Positions 35,738-45,813 are shown, counted from the first letter of the stretch. The stretch: DNA of 64,000 bases from UBA4742 sp002403895 (GCA_036823295.1 DAISGD010000012.1:1-64000); one strand, 5' to 3'. The notes: generated by a model from the letters alone, not told the origin. Translations and numbers: made by a program.

Positions 35738-38700
35738 TCACCGGGCGGCGAGCACCGCCTCGACCTCGGCCTTGGCTGCGGCCAGGTCACCGATCTCGCG
35801 CTCGACCGCTCCTGCTGCTCGCAGGAAGAGGAACACGCCGCGCGTCACCGGACGACCGACGGCCCCCTCCACGGCGACGGCGTACGACGCTGCTTGGAGG
35901 CGGTAGCGGTCGACGGCCGCATCGATCTCGGCATCGGTGGTGGCCGCATCGGTCTTGTAGTCGACGACGACCAGCCCGTCCGGAGCCTCCACGAGCAAGT
36001 CGATGAAGCCCTCCAGGGTGCGTTGGCCAACCGCGGTTCCGACGTAGAGCTCGCGCCAGTAGCGACCGGAGGCCACCGCGTCCCGCACGATGGGGGACCC
36101 GATCGCCACGCGGGCCAGGCGCTCGATCTCGGCGGCATGGGACGAGACCCCCTCGGCCACCGCCTGGACGTGAGCCAACTCGGTCAGTCCATCGGCCGTG
36201 GCCAGGTCGACGAGTTGCAGCACGCCGTGCACGGCGCGCCCGATGGCGGTGCCGGCCCGACCCCGGCGCCAAGGGGGGAGGTCGAGATCGGCCTCGGTCT
36301 CGTCGGGGGGTTCGACGGAAGTTCGTTCGTCGGCATCCCTGGCGTCGGGTTGGTGGCGCGCCAGTTTGGCCACCGCGGTGGCGGCCAGCGTGCGCGGTTG
36401 TGCCCCACGCCCGATCAACTCGCCCCGCTGGTCGATCCAACGCTGACGGGCGTCCACCGAATCGTGGAGCAACTCGTCGTCAGCCGGAGAAGGCCCTGGC
36501 GCCGCCGCTGGCGCGGGTGCCTCCGACTCGGGCTGGTGCTTGGTCTCGGCGGGATCGTCGGCGAAGGTGAGGTCCAAGGTGGGGGTCAATGAGACGTCGA
36601 GCGGAGCCTCGTCGACCGCCGCTGCGTCGAGGCGGCGCCACAGCTCGGCGGCGGGCTCGCTCTGGGCGGCCAGGCGTGCCGCGTGGCAACTGGTGCCGCG
36701 TTTGTGGTGGAGGCTCACGACCAAGTGGTCCCGGGCCCGGGTGGCCGCTACGTACAGCAGCCGGAGCTGCTCGTAACTCTCCATCGTGTCCTCCACCGTG
36801 GCCAGCTGGGTATAGCCGGGGGTGGCGGCATGCTTCGACAGGCGGACCTCGGGTGACGACTCCCGCCACAAGACGTCCACGCCGGTGCGCCGCGACCGGT
36901 CGGCGACGTTGAGCCCACTCAGGACGACGATGGGGAACTCGAGGCCCTTGGAGGCGTGAACGGTCATGATCCGCACCGCGTCGTCATCACTCTCGGGAAG
37001 GATGGCCTCGACGACGCGGGCGTCTTCGGCGCATTGGACCTCGGCCCACGCCAGGTAGCGGCGCAGGTCGGTGCCGTAGGCATCGGTGAAGACCCTCGCC
37101 TGATCGGTCACGAAGTGCAGGCGTCGCCACACGTCGCGAGGCCGGCGATCGTCCAGAGCCAGCTCGAACAACCGCCTTTCGGCCAACACGCGGTGGATGA
37201 GACCGCTCACGTCGTGCCACCACCGCTCGTCGTGGAGGACGCGGAGCGATCGCAATCCGGCGGCGACCGCATGATCTTCCCGGAGGCCGTCGGGCGGGGG
37301 TTTCCGGTAGTCCCAGGATCCGTTGGTGGTGCGGTGCTCGACCAGGTCGTCGTCGCCGCACCCGAACATCGGGGAGCGCAGCGCGGCCACGATGGCTACC
37401 TCGTCGGTGGGATCGTCGATGGCCCGCAGCACCGTGAGAAGGTCCCGAACCTCGGGGCTGGCGTAGACCAGCGAGCTCGACTCGACCCGATAGGCCAGCC
37501 CCGCCGACTCGAGCGCTTCCTCCAAGGCGGGCAGCGATGTCCGGGTGGGAATCAACACACAGATGTCGGCCAACGTCGCCGCCCGGCCCTCGTCACCCAC
37601 CGGCCAGCCCTCGTCGCGGATGCGGCGCACCGCGTCGGCGATCTCGGTGGCCTCGGTTGCTCGGATCTCGGGCATGTTCTGGTCGTCGACGCCCTCACCG
37701 AGCAGCACCACCGGAGCGACCGCGGTCGAACCACGGGGTCCCTGCGGGTGGGGCGGGCGATGGGCCACCAGCGGGTCGTACGCCGGCTGCACGCCGGCGA
37801 CCCCATCACCGATCAGCCCGGCAAACATGGCGTTCACCCAGTCGATAATGCCGGGCACGCTGCGCCGGTTGCGGGTGAGGGCGAGGGGCTCGTCGACGTA
37901 GGAGGAGCGCACCTCGAGGAACAGGCCGATGTCGGCCCGTCGGAAGCGGTAGATGGCCTGCTTGGCGTCACCCACGAAGAACAAGGCACCAGGGGGGAAG
38001 GTCAGCTCGGTCCAGGGCTTGGCGGTCGCGTCGGGGTCATCGGTGGCGATGCGGACCGCCAACTCGGCCTGGATGGGATCAGTGTCCTGGAACTCGTCGA
38101 TGAGCAGGTGGCTGTAAGTGCGGTGGAGGACGGTGGCGACGTCCCGATGATGACGAAGCAGGTTCCGGGCCTGGACCAACAGGTCGTGGAACTCGAGCGT
38201 GCCGTCGCGCCGCCGCTCGTCAGCCGCGGCCAGCGTGAGGTCTCGCACCGCCAACAGCAAGTGGGCGAGGGCTTGTTCGGACACGGCCGAGACCAGGCTC
38301 CCCCGAGCCTCGGCCGCCCCGGCCAGCAGGTCGCGCACCTCGTCGACGTGACCCTGCCAGGACTCCTTCCGGCCGTAGCTGCAGGTCAGCCGGGGGGCCT
38401 GAGCGAGCAACTGGAGGATCTCGAGGTCGCCGGAGGCGCCAGCCAGGCGCCCTCGAAAGCCGGCCAGCCCCTCGATGTGGGCCAAGAGCTTGTCGTCGAT
38501 GTCGAGGCACCACGCACACGCTCGCTCGGACTCGTCGAGGGCCGCGAGCACGGGGCGAGGGTCGACCGCCGCGGTCGCCGGCGGGGCCAGCTCGGCATCG
38601 GCCACCAGGTCCCAGTTTCGGTTGAACTCGAGGGCCACGGAGCGGAGGTGGTCGAGGGTGATCCCGGTGACGAGCGCCCGCTGCAGCGCAACGGTGTGGG

Positions 38701-39205
38701 CCGGGTCGTCGAGGAGTCGGTCGAGGAAGTCGCTCCACCGTTCGTCGAAGGCGACCGAGGAACGGATCTCGTCGTAGACGTCGAACGTCGGGGGCAGGCC
38801 GGCCTCGAACGGGTGCTCCGACAAGATCCGGTGGGCGAAGCCGTGCAGGGTGGTGATGGCGGCGGCGTCGACGTCGGCCAGCGCCTCGGTGGCGAGCTCT
38901 TCGCGCCGAGCTCGCCCGGCATCATCGAGATCGGCGGCGGCATATTCCTCGTCGTGGTGGCCGGCCGCGAGTCGTTCCAGCTCCTCGCGTACCCGGTCGC
39001 GCAGCTCACCGGCGGCGGCCTCGGTGAACGTGATGGCGGCGATGCTGTGCAGCCGGGACACATCGTTGGCCACCAGTTCGATGATGCGACCGACCAGCGC
39101 CGTCGTCTTGCCCGTGCCGGCACCGGCCTCCACGAAGAGGGTGGCGTCGAGGTGTTGTCGGATCTCGCGCCGGGCCCGGGTGTCGTCGTCGGGCCGAGCG
39201 GTCAT
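35738..39205 (-). CDS. addA: AddA-like helicase-nuclease (UvrD superfamily, RecB-type nuclease)
   Basis: The 1155-residue protein has N-terminal helicase motif I VEAGAGTGKTTALVGRI and IAAITFTEAAAGELRDRVR, motif II SHLLIDEFQDTDPIQ, motif III GDAKQAIYRFRRADIGLF and later MTVHASKGLEFPIVV and LLYVAATRARDHL, then a C-terminal PD-(D/E)xK nuclease with VVVDYKTDA. With AddB it resects double-strand breaks. Start ATG 39205 overlaps the addB stop by ATGA. The gene order addB-addA is standard. I call it AddA rather than RecB because of the AddB partner. Confidence 0.9.
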   Translation of the reverse strand: MTARPDDDTRARREIRQHLDATLFVEAGAGTGKTTALVGRIIELVANDVSRLHSIAAITFTEAAAGELRDRVREELERLAAGHHDEEYAAADLDDAGRARREELATEALADVDAAAITTLHGFAHRILSEHPFEAGLPPTFDVYDEIRSSVAFDERWSDFLDRLLDDPAHTVALQRALVTGITLDHLRSVALEFNRNWDLVADAELAPPATAAVDPRPVLAALDESERACAWCLDIDDKLLAHIEGLAGFRGRLAGASGDLEILQLLAQAPRLTCSYGRKESWQGHVDEVRDLLAGAAEARGSLVSAVSEQALAHLLLAVRDLTLAAADERRRDGTLEFHDLLVQARNLLRHHRDVATVLHRTYSHLLIDEFQDTDPIQAELAVRIATDDPDATAKPWTELTFPPGALFFVGDAKQAIYRFRRADIGLFLEVRSSYVDEPLALTRNRRSVPGIIDWVNAMFAGLIGDGVAGVQPAYDPLVAHRPPHPQGPRGSTAVAPVVLLGEGVDDQNMPEIRATEATEIADAVRRIRDEGWPVGDEGRAATLADICVLIPTRTSLPALEEALESAGLAYRVESSSLVYASPEVRDLLTVLRAIDDPTDEVAIVAALRSPMFGCGDDDLVEHRTTNGSWDYRKPPPDGLREDHAVAAGLRSLRVLHDERWWHDVSGLIHRVLAERRLFELALDDRRPRDVWRRLHFVTDQARVFTDAYGTDLRRYLAWAEVQCAEDARVVEAILPESDDDAVRIMTVHASKGLEFPIVVLSGLNVADRSRRTGVDVLWRESSPEVRLSKHAATPGYTQLATVEDTMESYEQLRLLYVAATRARDHLVVSLHHKRGTSCHAARLAAQSEPAAELWRRLDAAAVDEAPLDVSLTPTLDLTFADDPAETKHQPESEAPAPAAAPGPSPADDELLHDSVDARQRWIDQRGELIGRGAQPRTLAATAVAKLARHQPDARDADERTSVEPPDETEADLDLPPWRRGRAGTAIGRAVHGVLQLVDLATADGLTELAHVQAVAEGVSSHAAEIERLARVAIGSPIVRDAVASGRYWRELYVGTAVGQRTLEGFIDLLVEAPDGLVVVDYKTDAATTDAEIDAAVDRYRLQAASYAVAVEGAVGRPVTRGVFLFLRAAGAVEREIGDLAAAKAEVEAVLAAR

Positions 39206-42200
39206 GGCTCGTCCCCCTCGCTCAGGGCGACGTAGTCGGCCAGTTCCGGCGTGTGGCGAACGCGCTCCCACTCCCGGTCTCGTTGGCTGGGGCACACCGC
39301 GTCGAAATCGCAGTACCGGCAGTTGTCGAACGAGCCGCGGTCGCTCTTGCCCGGCCGGCCCGGGAAGATCCCGCCCTCGATGCCCTCGACCATGACCTCG
39401 AGCGTCTCGTGGAGCCGATTCAGGACCTCGCCGGAGAGGTCATACCCGACGGTCCGGAAGCCACCTCTCTCCGAGATGAACCAGTACTGGCTCCGGACCG
39501 GGACCTCACCGAAGCGGCTCCTGGCGGCCAGGCCGTAGATGGGGAGTTGGAGCTTTGTCCCGCGCGACACGGGGTTCTGCTCGGCCAGGTCCTCATACGG
39601 GCGGGCGCTGCCGGTCTTGTAGTCGACCACCACGGCGCGGCCGTCGTCGGCCAGGTCCACCCGGTCAGCGAAACCCTTGAACGTGAGACGTCGGCCACGG
39701 GCGAGATCGATGGTCACCGGCTCGCCCCGGCCCGGACCGAAGGCCAGCTCGACCTGCTCAGGAACCACCCCGGCGCGGGATCGGTAGAGATCGTCGGCTA
39801 CCAAGAAGGCCTGCAGGTCCCGCCGGATGGCGGCCCGGTCGAGCTCCCACAGCAGGGCCCGACCGGTGAGGCCTTGCTGCTCGTACTCGGCGAAGACCTG
39901 GTCGGTAATGGTGTCGAGGGTGGCGGCGTCGTCGGCCGACCACCGCTGGTCCGGTCGGATGCGCTGGGAACGCGGCCGGGCGACCTGGGTGCCGATGAAC
40001 CGTTCGAGCACCTCGTGCACCAGGCTGCCGCGGTCCCGGGCGCTGATGCGCTGGATGTCCTCGGGCCGTTCGGGGGCACTGAGGCGGAGCACCTTGCCCA
40101 GCAGGTAGCGCCTCGGGCAGGTGCCGTAGTCCTGCAGGCTCGTTGCCGACAGCGCCACGGTCTCGGTCGGCGAGGGCACCGTCACCCTGGCGACCCGACC
40201 GTCGAACCGGGAGAAGCCGCTACTCGCCCGCTGACGACGTGCGGTGAGGCCGAGCCCCAGAATTGGGTCGAGGTCCACCAGGATGTGGCCGTCCAACCGG
40301 CCGACGTGCTCGCCCCACACGAGGAGGCTGCGGAGGTCGCGATCGTCGAGGGAAGCCGGCTCACCGCTCGAGCGGATGGCCGCGGTGAGCGAGGGCACCA
40401 TGCGGTAGCCGGGCACGGTGCCGAGGGTGGGCAGATCGCGGCTGAACAGTCGGCGCCCGCTGCCCTCGATGGCGCCCAGCGACGCCAGGAGCCACGGCGA
40501 GGGTCGCTGCTCGCGTCCCCGCCGCTGGTCGCCCCGAGCGAACGACAGCACCCGTTGGGGAGCGGCGGCCAGCGCGGCCAGGTAATCGCGGTGCGCGTCG
40601 GCCGCCCGGGCGCCGCGCAGCGGGAGCTCGTCACCGGCGGCGATCCGCTCGGCGTCCGGCAGCAGCGCGTCGTCGCGGGGACGAGCGGGGAACACTCCTT
40701 CGATCATGCCCAGCACGTACACCACGTCGAGGTCGAGGCCGACCACGGCGTCGATCCGGCCGACCAGGACTCCCTCGCCGAAGCGGGAGGTTCGCGGTGC
40801 CGGGGCGTCGAGCTCAGCCACAAGGGCTCGGCGGAACGTGGCCGGGTCGGGGTCGGGATCGAGCTCATCGAGGGCGGCCAGGCCGTTCAGCGCATTCTGG
40901 ATCTCGATGAGGGCCTGTTCCTCGTCGGCCCGCCAGTCGTGATGGTCGCCCAGGTGCTCACGCAGGAAGCGGTCGGCCCAGCGGGCCCATCCGCTCCACG
41001 TGTCGGGGGCCGACTCCGGGGCCAGGAGGTCGGCGAGGTGAGCCACGAACTCGGCCAAGGCCTGCGTTTGGGTCAGGTCCCGCTCGGCCCGGCGTCGGCG
41101 CCACTCGGGCTCTTCGTCCCCGCCGGCAGATTCGTAGGAGGCCAGCGTCGTCTCGAGCGCGGCGGCGTAGGCGGTCAGGTGGGTTGACCAGGTCTCTAGA
41201 CCGGCGGTCACCCCCGCCTGACGGGAGATGAGGTCCCACGCCGTGGCCGGAACCGGCACCCCACCCGAGCGGATCGGCGCCCCGGACAGCCAGGCCAGCA
41301 CATCTTCGCGCCGCCACCCGTGGTCGGGCAGGGCCAGCGCGCCGAGCAGGGTGCGTCCCACCATCGTGGCCGACAGGGGACGGACCCCGGCGCCGTTGTT
41401 GGGAATGCCCGATTGCTCGAGAGCCTCGTGCGCCAGGCGGGGGTACGGGTCGGCTCCGCCATGCACGATCGCCATCCGCTCAAGGGGGACCCCGTCGAGG
41501 TGGCGCTGCATCAGGTCACGCAGGGCGACCAGCACCTCGGCATCGGCGCTCGGTGCGTTGACGACCTGGGTGCCTTGGGCGACGCCACCGTGAGGGAACG
41601 CCGCGGACGAACCGGGAATGAACCGCTCACCAAGCTGACGGGCCGACTCGTCAGCGTGGGGATCGCCGGTGATGCCGAGGAAGATGACGGCGGGGGCCGC
41701 GGCGCCGAGGGCGGCCACGAACCGCTGCTCGATTGGGCTCAGGGGCCCCGGCAGGTAGACCACGACCCGGCCCAGCTCCGCCAAGCGGTCCGGGTCGGCG
41801 TCGATCATGCCGAGCGCGGTCTCGATCAGATCGTGCTCGTCGTACCAGTTGGTGAGGCGCCGCTGGATCTCGGCGGTCAGCGCCGTCACCTGGGCGGCCC
41901 GGTCGCTCCCGGCGGCCAGCCGGGCGCGGGTGGCTGGACCCACGCCGCGGAGATCCCGCACGACGGCGGCCATGGCCCGCTCGGTGGCGGGGTGGGTGCG
42001 CACCGGCCCGAAGAGACCGACGGTGGCGTTGGCCAAGGTGGCCCGGATGGCGGCGTGGACCACGGCGTTGGTGGCCGGGAGCCGGTGAGCCTGAGCCAGG
42101 AGGGGGCCTCCCAACTGGTCGGCCAACCGCCCGATGGTGTGGAAGCGAACGTTGGCCACCCCCACCCGGCCCTCTGTCGCGGGGCCGAGATCACCCGACG

Positions 42201-42354
42201 CCAACAGGCGCCGGGTGGCCAGACCGACGCTGCTGCGCGGCACCACCACGGTCACCGGAGCGAGTGGATCACCGACCTGGGCGTCGGCCACCTCTTCGCG
42301 CAAAGCCACGGCGGCTTCTCGGCCGAACCGAACGACGCGCACCGAGAGAGCCAC
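39202..42354 (-). CDS. addB: AddB-like nuclease/inactivated helicase subunit
   Basis: The 1050-residue partner of AddA has an N-terminal UvrD-like domain without a functional Walker A and a C-terminal PD-(D/E)xK nuclease (FADRVDLADDGRAVVVDYKTG). The iron-sulfur cysteines expected for AddB are visible: one in YGTCPRRYLL and three in CRYCDFDAVC. GTG 42354 gives MALSVRVVRFG; the reading frame beyond it is antisense to the secernin gene. It precedes and overlaps addA, suggesting one message through addB-addA and perhaps sbcD-sbcC. Confidence 0.86.
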   Translation of the reverse strand: MALSVRVVRFGREAAVALREEVADAQVGDPLAPVTVVVPRSSVGLATRRLLASGDLGPATEGRVGVANVRFHTIGRLADQLGGPLLAQAHRLPATNAVVHAAIRATLANATVGLFGPVRTHPATERAMAAVVRDLRGVGPATRARLAAGSDRAAQVTALTAEIQRRLTNWYDEHDLIETALGMIDADPDRLAELGRVVVYLPGPLSPIEQRFVAALGAAAPAVIFLGITGDPHADESARQLGERFIPGSSAAFPHGGVAQGTQVVNAPSADAEVLVALRDLMQRHLDGVPLERMAIVHGGADPYPRLAHEALEQSGIPNNGAGVRPLSATMVGRTLLGALALPDHGWRREDVLAWLSGAPIRSGGVPVPATAWDLISRQAGVTAGLETWSTHLTAYAAALETTLASYESAGGDEEPEWRRRRAERDLTQTQALAEFVAHLADLLAPESAPDTWSGWARWADRFLREHLGDHHDWRADEEQALIEIQNALNGLAALDELDPDPDPATFRRALVAELDAPAPRTSRFGEGVLVGRIDAVVGLDLDVVYVLGMIEGVFPARPRDDALLPDAERIAAGDELPLRGARAADAHRDYLAALAAAPQRVLSFARGDQRRGREQRPSPWLLASLGAIEGSGRRLFSRDLPTLGTVPGYRMVPSLTAAIRSSGEPASLDDRDLRSLLVWGEHVGRLDGHILVDLDPILGLGLTARRQRASSGFSRFDGRVARVTVPSPTETVALSATSLQDYGTCPRRYLLGKVLRLSAPERPEDIQRISARDRGSLVHEVLERFIGTQVARPRSQRIRPDQRWSADDAATLDTITDQVFAEYEQQGLTGRALLWELDRAAIRRDLQAFLVADDLYRSRAGVVPEQVELAFGPGRGEPVTIDLARGRRLTFKGFADRVDLADDGRAVVVDYKTGSARPYEDLAEQNPVSRGTKLQLPIYGLAARSRFGEVPVRSQYWFISERGGFRTVGYDLSGEVLNRLHETLEVMVEGIEGGIFPGRPGKSDRGSFDNCRYCDFDAVCPSQRDREWERVRHTPELADYVALSEGDEP

Positions 42355-42409
42355 CGCCGCATCGTAGGTGGGGGGTGTGACAGCCTCCGACGCCGTCAGG
42401 CGAAATCGG

Positions 42410-43645
42410 CTACACCGCGAGCGCCGTGAGTGCCCGCTCGACGCGGGGCCACAGGGCGCGGGCCCAGCTGGTCTGGGCGTCTGGCTCGGCATCGGCGAGC
42501 TCATCAGCCTCGTCCCACAGCTCGGCCTCGATCGGGGCCAGCACCGCACGGATCTCGCGCAGGGTCTCTGTCCCGCTCCCGTCGGCCACCCGGGCCTGTT
42601 CGACCCGGTCCCGCAGGGTGCGGAAGCGTTCCCACGTCGCCGGAGAGGCCAGCTCGGGGGCGATCCCGTCGATGCCGAAGGTGGGGACGAACAGGCTGCT
42701 GCAGGGATTGCCCGGCGCCACCCAGCCCCGCAATGCCTCACTCGGGTCACGAGGGAGCCACGTGATCATCGACGAGGTGGTGGCCTGCACACCGGTCAGG
42801 TGCATGCACAGGGACACCCCCGTGCCCAGCCGGTCGATGACGGCGGGCGGCAGACCGTCCACCTCGCCGGCCAACGCCCCCGGTGCCCCCCACGATCGCG
42901 TCCCGTGGTGGCGCAAGACCGCCGCCAGCTCACGGGGCCCGAACGCCGCATCGGCCGCGGCCCGGGCCGCGGGGGTGGTCACCGCCAGGCGCTTGTCGGC
43001 GTGAGCGGTGGGGCTGGACGGACGACGCCATCGATCGAAGTCGCCCGCCGCGGCGACGTCAGCTGAGGCCCGCTTCCAGTCGCGCGACAGCGAGATCCGG
43101 TTGGACAGGGCCACGCCCCGGTCGCCAACGCGCACCGGTCGGGCGGCCCACGACCGGGCACTGGTCTCCAACACCCACGCCTCGGTGGGGTCGGCCACCA
43201 GGAACGAAGAGAAGTACGCCTTGCCCTCCCCGTCGGGCGTTCCCTGCTCGCCGAGGCCGCCCTGGCCGAACTCGTCGATCAGCGCCGCGATCACGTCGAG
43301 TGCCTGCTCGGCGGTCTCGCCCCGTTCCAAGCCAAGGCGCACCAGGTCCATGCCGGTGAAGGCCTCGGGCTGGCGCGAGGGGTCGTCCACCGTCCACAGC
43401 TGTTCGTTCCCGACGGCGACGCGGTGGGCATTGACGCCGTGCTCGAACCCCCACAGCCACGTAGGGCGGGCCCCGAGCAGGGCCGGAGCGCCGGGGTCGG
43501 ACAGCGACAGGTACTGGGTGGCCAACACCCCGCCAGCTGGGCGTGGGGCGATCGCCTCGATGATCTGTCTCTCACCAGGCGGCCGGTCGGAGTTCTTGGC
43601 GAACAGCGTCCCGTCGGGTCGCAGCGCGCACAGACAGTCACACAT
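42410..43645 (-). CDS. Secernin-type C69-family peptidase
   Basis: The 411-residue Ntn-hydrolase of the peptidase C69/secernin family begins MCDCLCAL, so the nucleophile Cys2 is exposed by removal of Met. FAKNSDRPPGERQ is the family signature. Further marks are WGFEHGVNAHRVAVGNEQLW and SMITWLP. Members are dipeptidase-like; the substrate is unknown. Longer reading-frame starts are antisense to the next gene. It lies 55 bp upstream of addB on the same strand, probably as an independent unit. Confidence 0.85.
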   Translation of the reverse strand: MCDCLCALRPDGTLFAKNSDRPPGERQIIEAIAPRPAGGVLATQYLSLSDPGAPALLGARPTWLWGFEHGVNAHRVAVGNEQLWTVDDPSRQPEAFTGMDLVRLGLERGETAEQALDVIAALIDEFGQGGLGEQGTPDGEGKAYFSSFLVADPTEAWVLETSARSWAARPVRVGDRGVALSNRISLSRDWKRASADVAAAGDFDRWRRPSSPTAHADKRLAVTTPAARAAADAAFGPRELAAVLRHHGTRSWGAPGALAGEVDGLPPAVIDRLGTGVSLCMHLTGVQATTSSMITWLPRDPSEALRGWVAPGNPCSSLFVPTFGIDGIAPELASPATWERFRTLRDRVEQARVADGSGTETLREIRAVLAPIEAELWDEADELADAEPDAQTSWARALWPRVERALTALAV

Positions 43646-43720
43646 CGAGCCGAACGCTACCGGCACCCACGGGCGCGGTTCGTCGCACCTAGGCTTCGTG
43701 AACTGAAGGAGGACGGTGCC

Positions 43721-44194
43721 ATGTTGCTCGACGGCTTCAATCACGTCGCCACACTCACCAACGACGCCAAGCGGCTCCACGCGTTCTACGAGGAGGTGTT
43801 CGAGGCCGTCATCGTGCGCGATGGACCCGAAGTCCCCGAGGACGCCACGGTCCGCCTGTCGGTGATCATGATCGGGCCCCATTCCGAGCTCAACGTGTTC
43901 GAGATCGACGGCAACCATGAGGCGGACCGTCAGACGCCGAGCTTCGGTCGGGGAAGACTGGACCATCTCGCCGTGCAGGCGGCGTCGCTCGACGCGTTCG
44001 AGACCATTCGCGAACGGTTGATGGCGAGAGGCGCGACCGACGACTTCGTCACCAACTTCGGCCCCATCCTCAGTGTGTTCTTCCGCGATCCGGATGGACT
44101 CGAGTGCGAGGTGTGCGTGGCGAACCCCGACGCGCAGCTCGGCGAGTTTCACCCACCGGGCACGCGGGCGGCGCGCTATCCAGCCGCCGTCTGA
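43721..44194 (+). CDS. VOC-family (glyoxalase/dioxygenase-fold) protein
   Basis: The 157-residue vicinal-oxygen-chelate protein has two beta-alpha-beta-beta-beta modules. Metal-ligand candidates are His in FNHVATLT, His in DHLAVQA and Glu in PDGLECEVCV. A ring-opening or isomerising metalloenzyme or a binding protein is possible. ATG 43721 has a perfect AAGGAGG at 43706-43712, 8 nt upstream. It is divergent from the secernin gene. Confidence 0.85.
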   Translation: MLLDGFNHVATLTNDAKRLHAFYEEVFEAVIVRDGPEVPEDATVRLSVIMIGPHSELNVFEIDGNHEADRQTPSFGRGRLDHLAVQAASLDAFETIRERLMARGATDDFVTNFGPILSVFFRDPDGLECEVCVANPDAQLGEFHPPGTRAARYPAAV

Positions 44195-44224
44195 TCCCGG
44201 CGTGGCCCGAGTCGGCGTCGTCGG

Positions 44225-45064
44225 TCAGGCCGGCTCGGTGACGAAGTCGATGAGTTGCTCGACCGCGCCCACCAGGGGTGGCTCGAGGTCGGCGTAGCTG
44301 TCGATGGAGCCGAGCAGCTGCTTCCAGAAGGCGCGGGGGTCGGACACGCCGATGCGGCGGCAGATCCCCTCTTTCCAGTTCTCCCCCTTGGGCACGTCGG
44401 GCCAGGCCCGCAGCCCGACCTTGGCCGGCTTCACTGCGGCCCAAATGTCGACGAAGGGGTGGCCGGTCACCAGCACGTCGGGATGGTCGACCTCGGCGGC
44501 CAGGCGGGATTCCTTGGAGTGATCGACCAGGTGATCGAGCAGCACGCCGAGGCGTCGACCGGGACGGGGCCCGAAGGTACGGACGATCTCGGCCAGGTGA
44601 TCGGCCCCGTCGAGTGGTTCGACCACGACCCCCTCGATGCGCAGATCGTCCCCCCACACCCGCTCGACCAGTTCGGCATCGTGAGTCCCTTCCACCAGGA
44701 TGCGGCTGGCGCGGGCGATGCGGGCCGGGGCGTTGGCCATCGCCACCGATCCCGAGGCGGTACGGCCGGCCGCCGGCGTGGCCGAGGTCGGCGCCACGAG
44801 GGTGACCTGTCGTCGCTCGACCATGAAGCCACCGTCGAGTAGACGGACCTGGCGGTCCCGACCGTTGGCGTCGCGCAGCGTCACGATCCCTTTGCCGAGG
44901 GCCACCACTACCCCGCGTAGGCCGGTGCCGCGCTGTTCGACGGCGAGGCCGGGGACAGCCGGGACCTTGGGATACACGGGTCGGGCCCGCCCGCCATCGA
45001 GGTCAATAGGGCCCGACAGGATCCCCTTGCCATTGAAGCCAGGTTCGGGTTGGTCGTCAGCCAT
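44225..45064 (-). CDS. DUF3097 family protein
   Basis: The 279-residue protein matches the actinobacterial DUF3097 family by overall sequence, including RILVEGTHDAELVERVWGDD (a Toprim-like strand with Glu) and DHSKESRLA. A Toprim-like fold implies metal-dependent nucleic-acid work, but no function is established. ATG 45064 (MADDQPEP) is chosen over the longer frame to 45172. It converges on the VOC gene. Confidence 0.8.
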   Translation of the reverse strand: MADDQPEPGFNGKGILSGPIDLDGGRARPVYPKVPAVPGLAVEQRGTGLRGVVVALGKGIVTLRDANGRDRQVRLLDGGFMVERRQVTLVAPTSATPAAGRTASGSVAMANAPARIARASRILVEGTHDAELVERVWGDDLRIEGVVVEPLDGADHLAEIVRTFGPRPGRRLGVLLDHLVDHSKESRLAAEVDHPDVLVTGHPFVDIWAAVKPAKVGLRAWPDVPKGENWKEGICRRIGVSDPRAFWKQLLGSIDSYADLEPPLVGAVEQLIDFVTEPA

Positions 45065-45263
45065 GGGCCAGCGATGGTATCGACGGACCCCTGCCCGGCC
45101 GGGGATGCGGAGCGAGGCCTCGCGCCAGGCGCACGTGCGAACTTTGTGCATTGATCGACGTGACAGGTGCATCAGCGCGTCGAAGGGGTAGCTATCCAGG
45201 CGCGGTTCTGAGACGGTGATAGATGAGTGCTCGATGGTTCCGTCGGTCTGAAGGAGACACGTT

Positions 45264-45476
45264 ATGGCAGAGAGCGTCTACAAGGTCATCCAGCTCGTCG
45301 GCACCAGCAGTGAGAGCTGGGAGAAGGCGGCGGCTGCAGCTGTGTCCAAGGCGTCTTCGAGCCTCCGGGATCTCCGCGTCGCCGAGGTCGCGGAACTCGA
45401 CGTGGTCCTCGACGACGAAGGCGGCGTGTCCGCCTACCGCGCCAAGCTGAACGTCTCGTTCAAGTACGAGGACTAG
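45264..45476 (+). CDS. Dodecin (flavin-storage protein)
   Basis: The 70-residue protein matches dodecin in length and pattern: VYKVIQLVGTSSESWEKAAA with the flavin-stacking Trp, LRVAEVAELD and AKLNVSFKYED. Dodecins assemble as 12-mers that bind FMN/FAD or riboflavin and protect the cell from free flavin. AAGGAG (45251-45256) precedes ATG 45264. The 199-bp upstream gap holds the divergent promoters for this gene and DUF3097. Confidence 0.92.
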   Translation: MAESVYKVIQLVGTSSESWEKAAAAAVSKASSSLRDLRVAEVAELDVVLDDEGGVSAYRAKLNVSFKYED

Positions 45477-45506
45477 GTCCAGCTTGCAGGGAGAGATGGC
45501 CCCGGT

Positions 45507-45773
45507 CTAGTTGAAGCCGAGCTCGCCGGCGGGGGGTTCGTCGATGACCTCGACCCCGGTGACCCTGGCCCCGGGAGGACCGTGGCGGCACCAGGCCACC
45601 ACGCGATCAATGGCATCAGCGGGGCCCTCGAAGCAGGCTTCGACGCGCCCATCGGGCAGGTTGCGCACCCAACCGGCGACGCCCTCGTCGCGTGCCACCC
45701 GGCGGCAGCTCTGACGAAAGAAGACGCCCTGCACGATCCCCGCGACCAGAACCCGACGCCGGACCATCCCCAT
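45507..45773 (-). CDS. acyP: Acylphosphatase
   Basis: The 88-residue enzyme hydrolyses acylphosphates. The catalytic arginine lies in GIVQGVFFRQS and the asparagine in GWVRNLPDGRVEA. It is complete in size. The start is ATG 45773; ATG 45767 is also possible. It is separated from the ABC transporter gene upstream by 40 bp and may be cotranscribed. Confidence 0.92.
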   Translation of the reverse strand: MGMVRRRVLVAGIVQGVFFRQSCRRVARDEGVAGWVRNLPDGRVEACFEGPADAIDRVVAWCRHGPPGARVTGVEVIDEPPAGELGFN

Positions 45774-45813
45774 GATGCTAGCGACGAGGAACGCCCGCGA
45801 CGTGGGCCGAAGA

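Noticed and set aside
36956..39235. Long plus-strand open frame (759 codons) opposite addA
   Set aside because: It is the shadow of addA in high-GC sequence: Gly/Val/Arg-biased, with no domain motifs, while the minus strand shows all helicase motifs.
39253..41187. 644-codon plus-strand frame opposite addB
   Set aside because: Antisense shadow; the addB nuclease and iron-sulfur cysteines are on the minus strand.
45223..45450. 75-codon frame across the dodecin gene
   Set aside because: Frame shadow; dodecin has correct length, motifs and RBS in the other frame.
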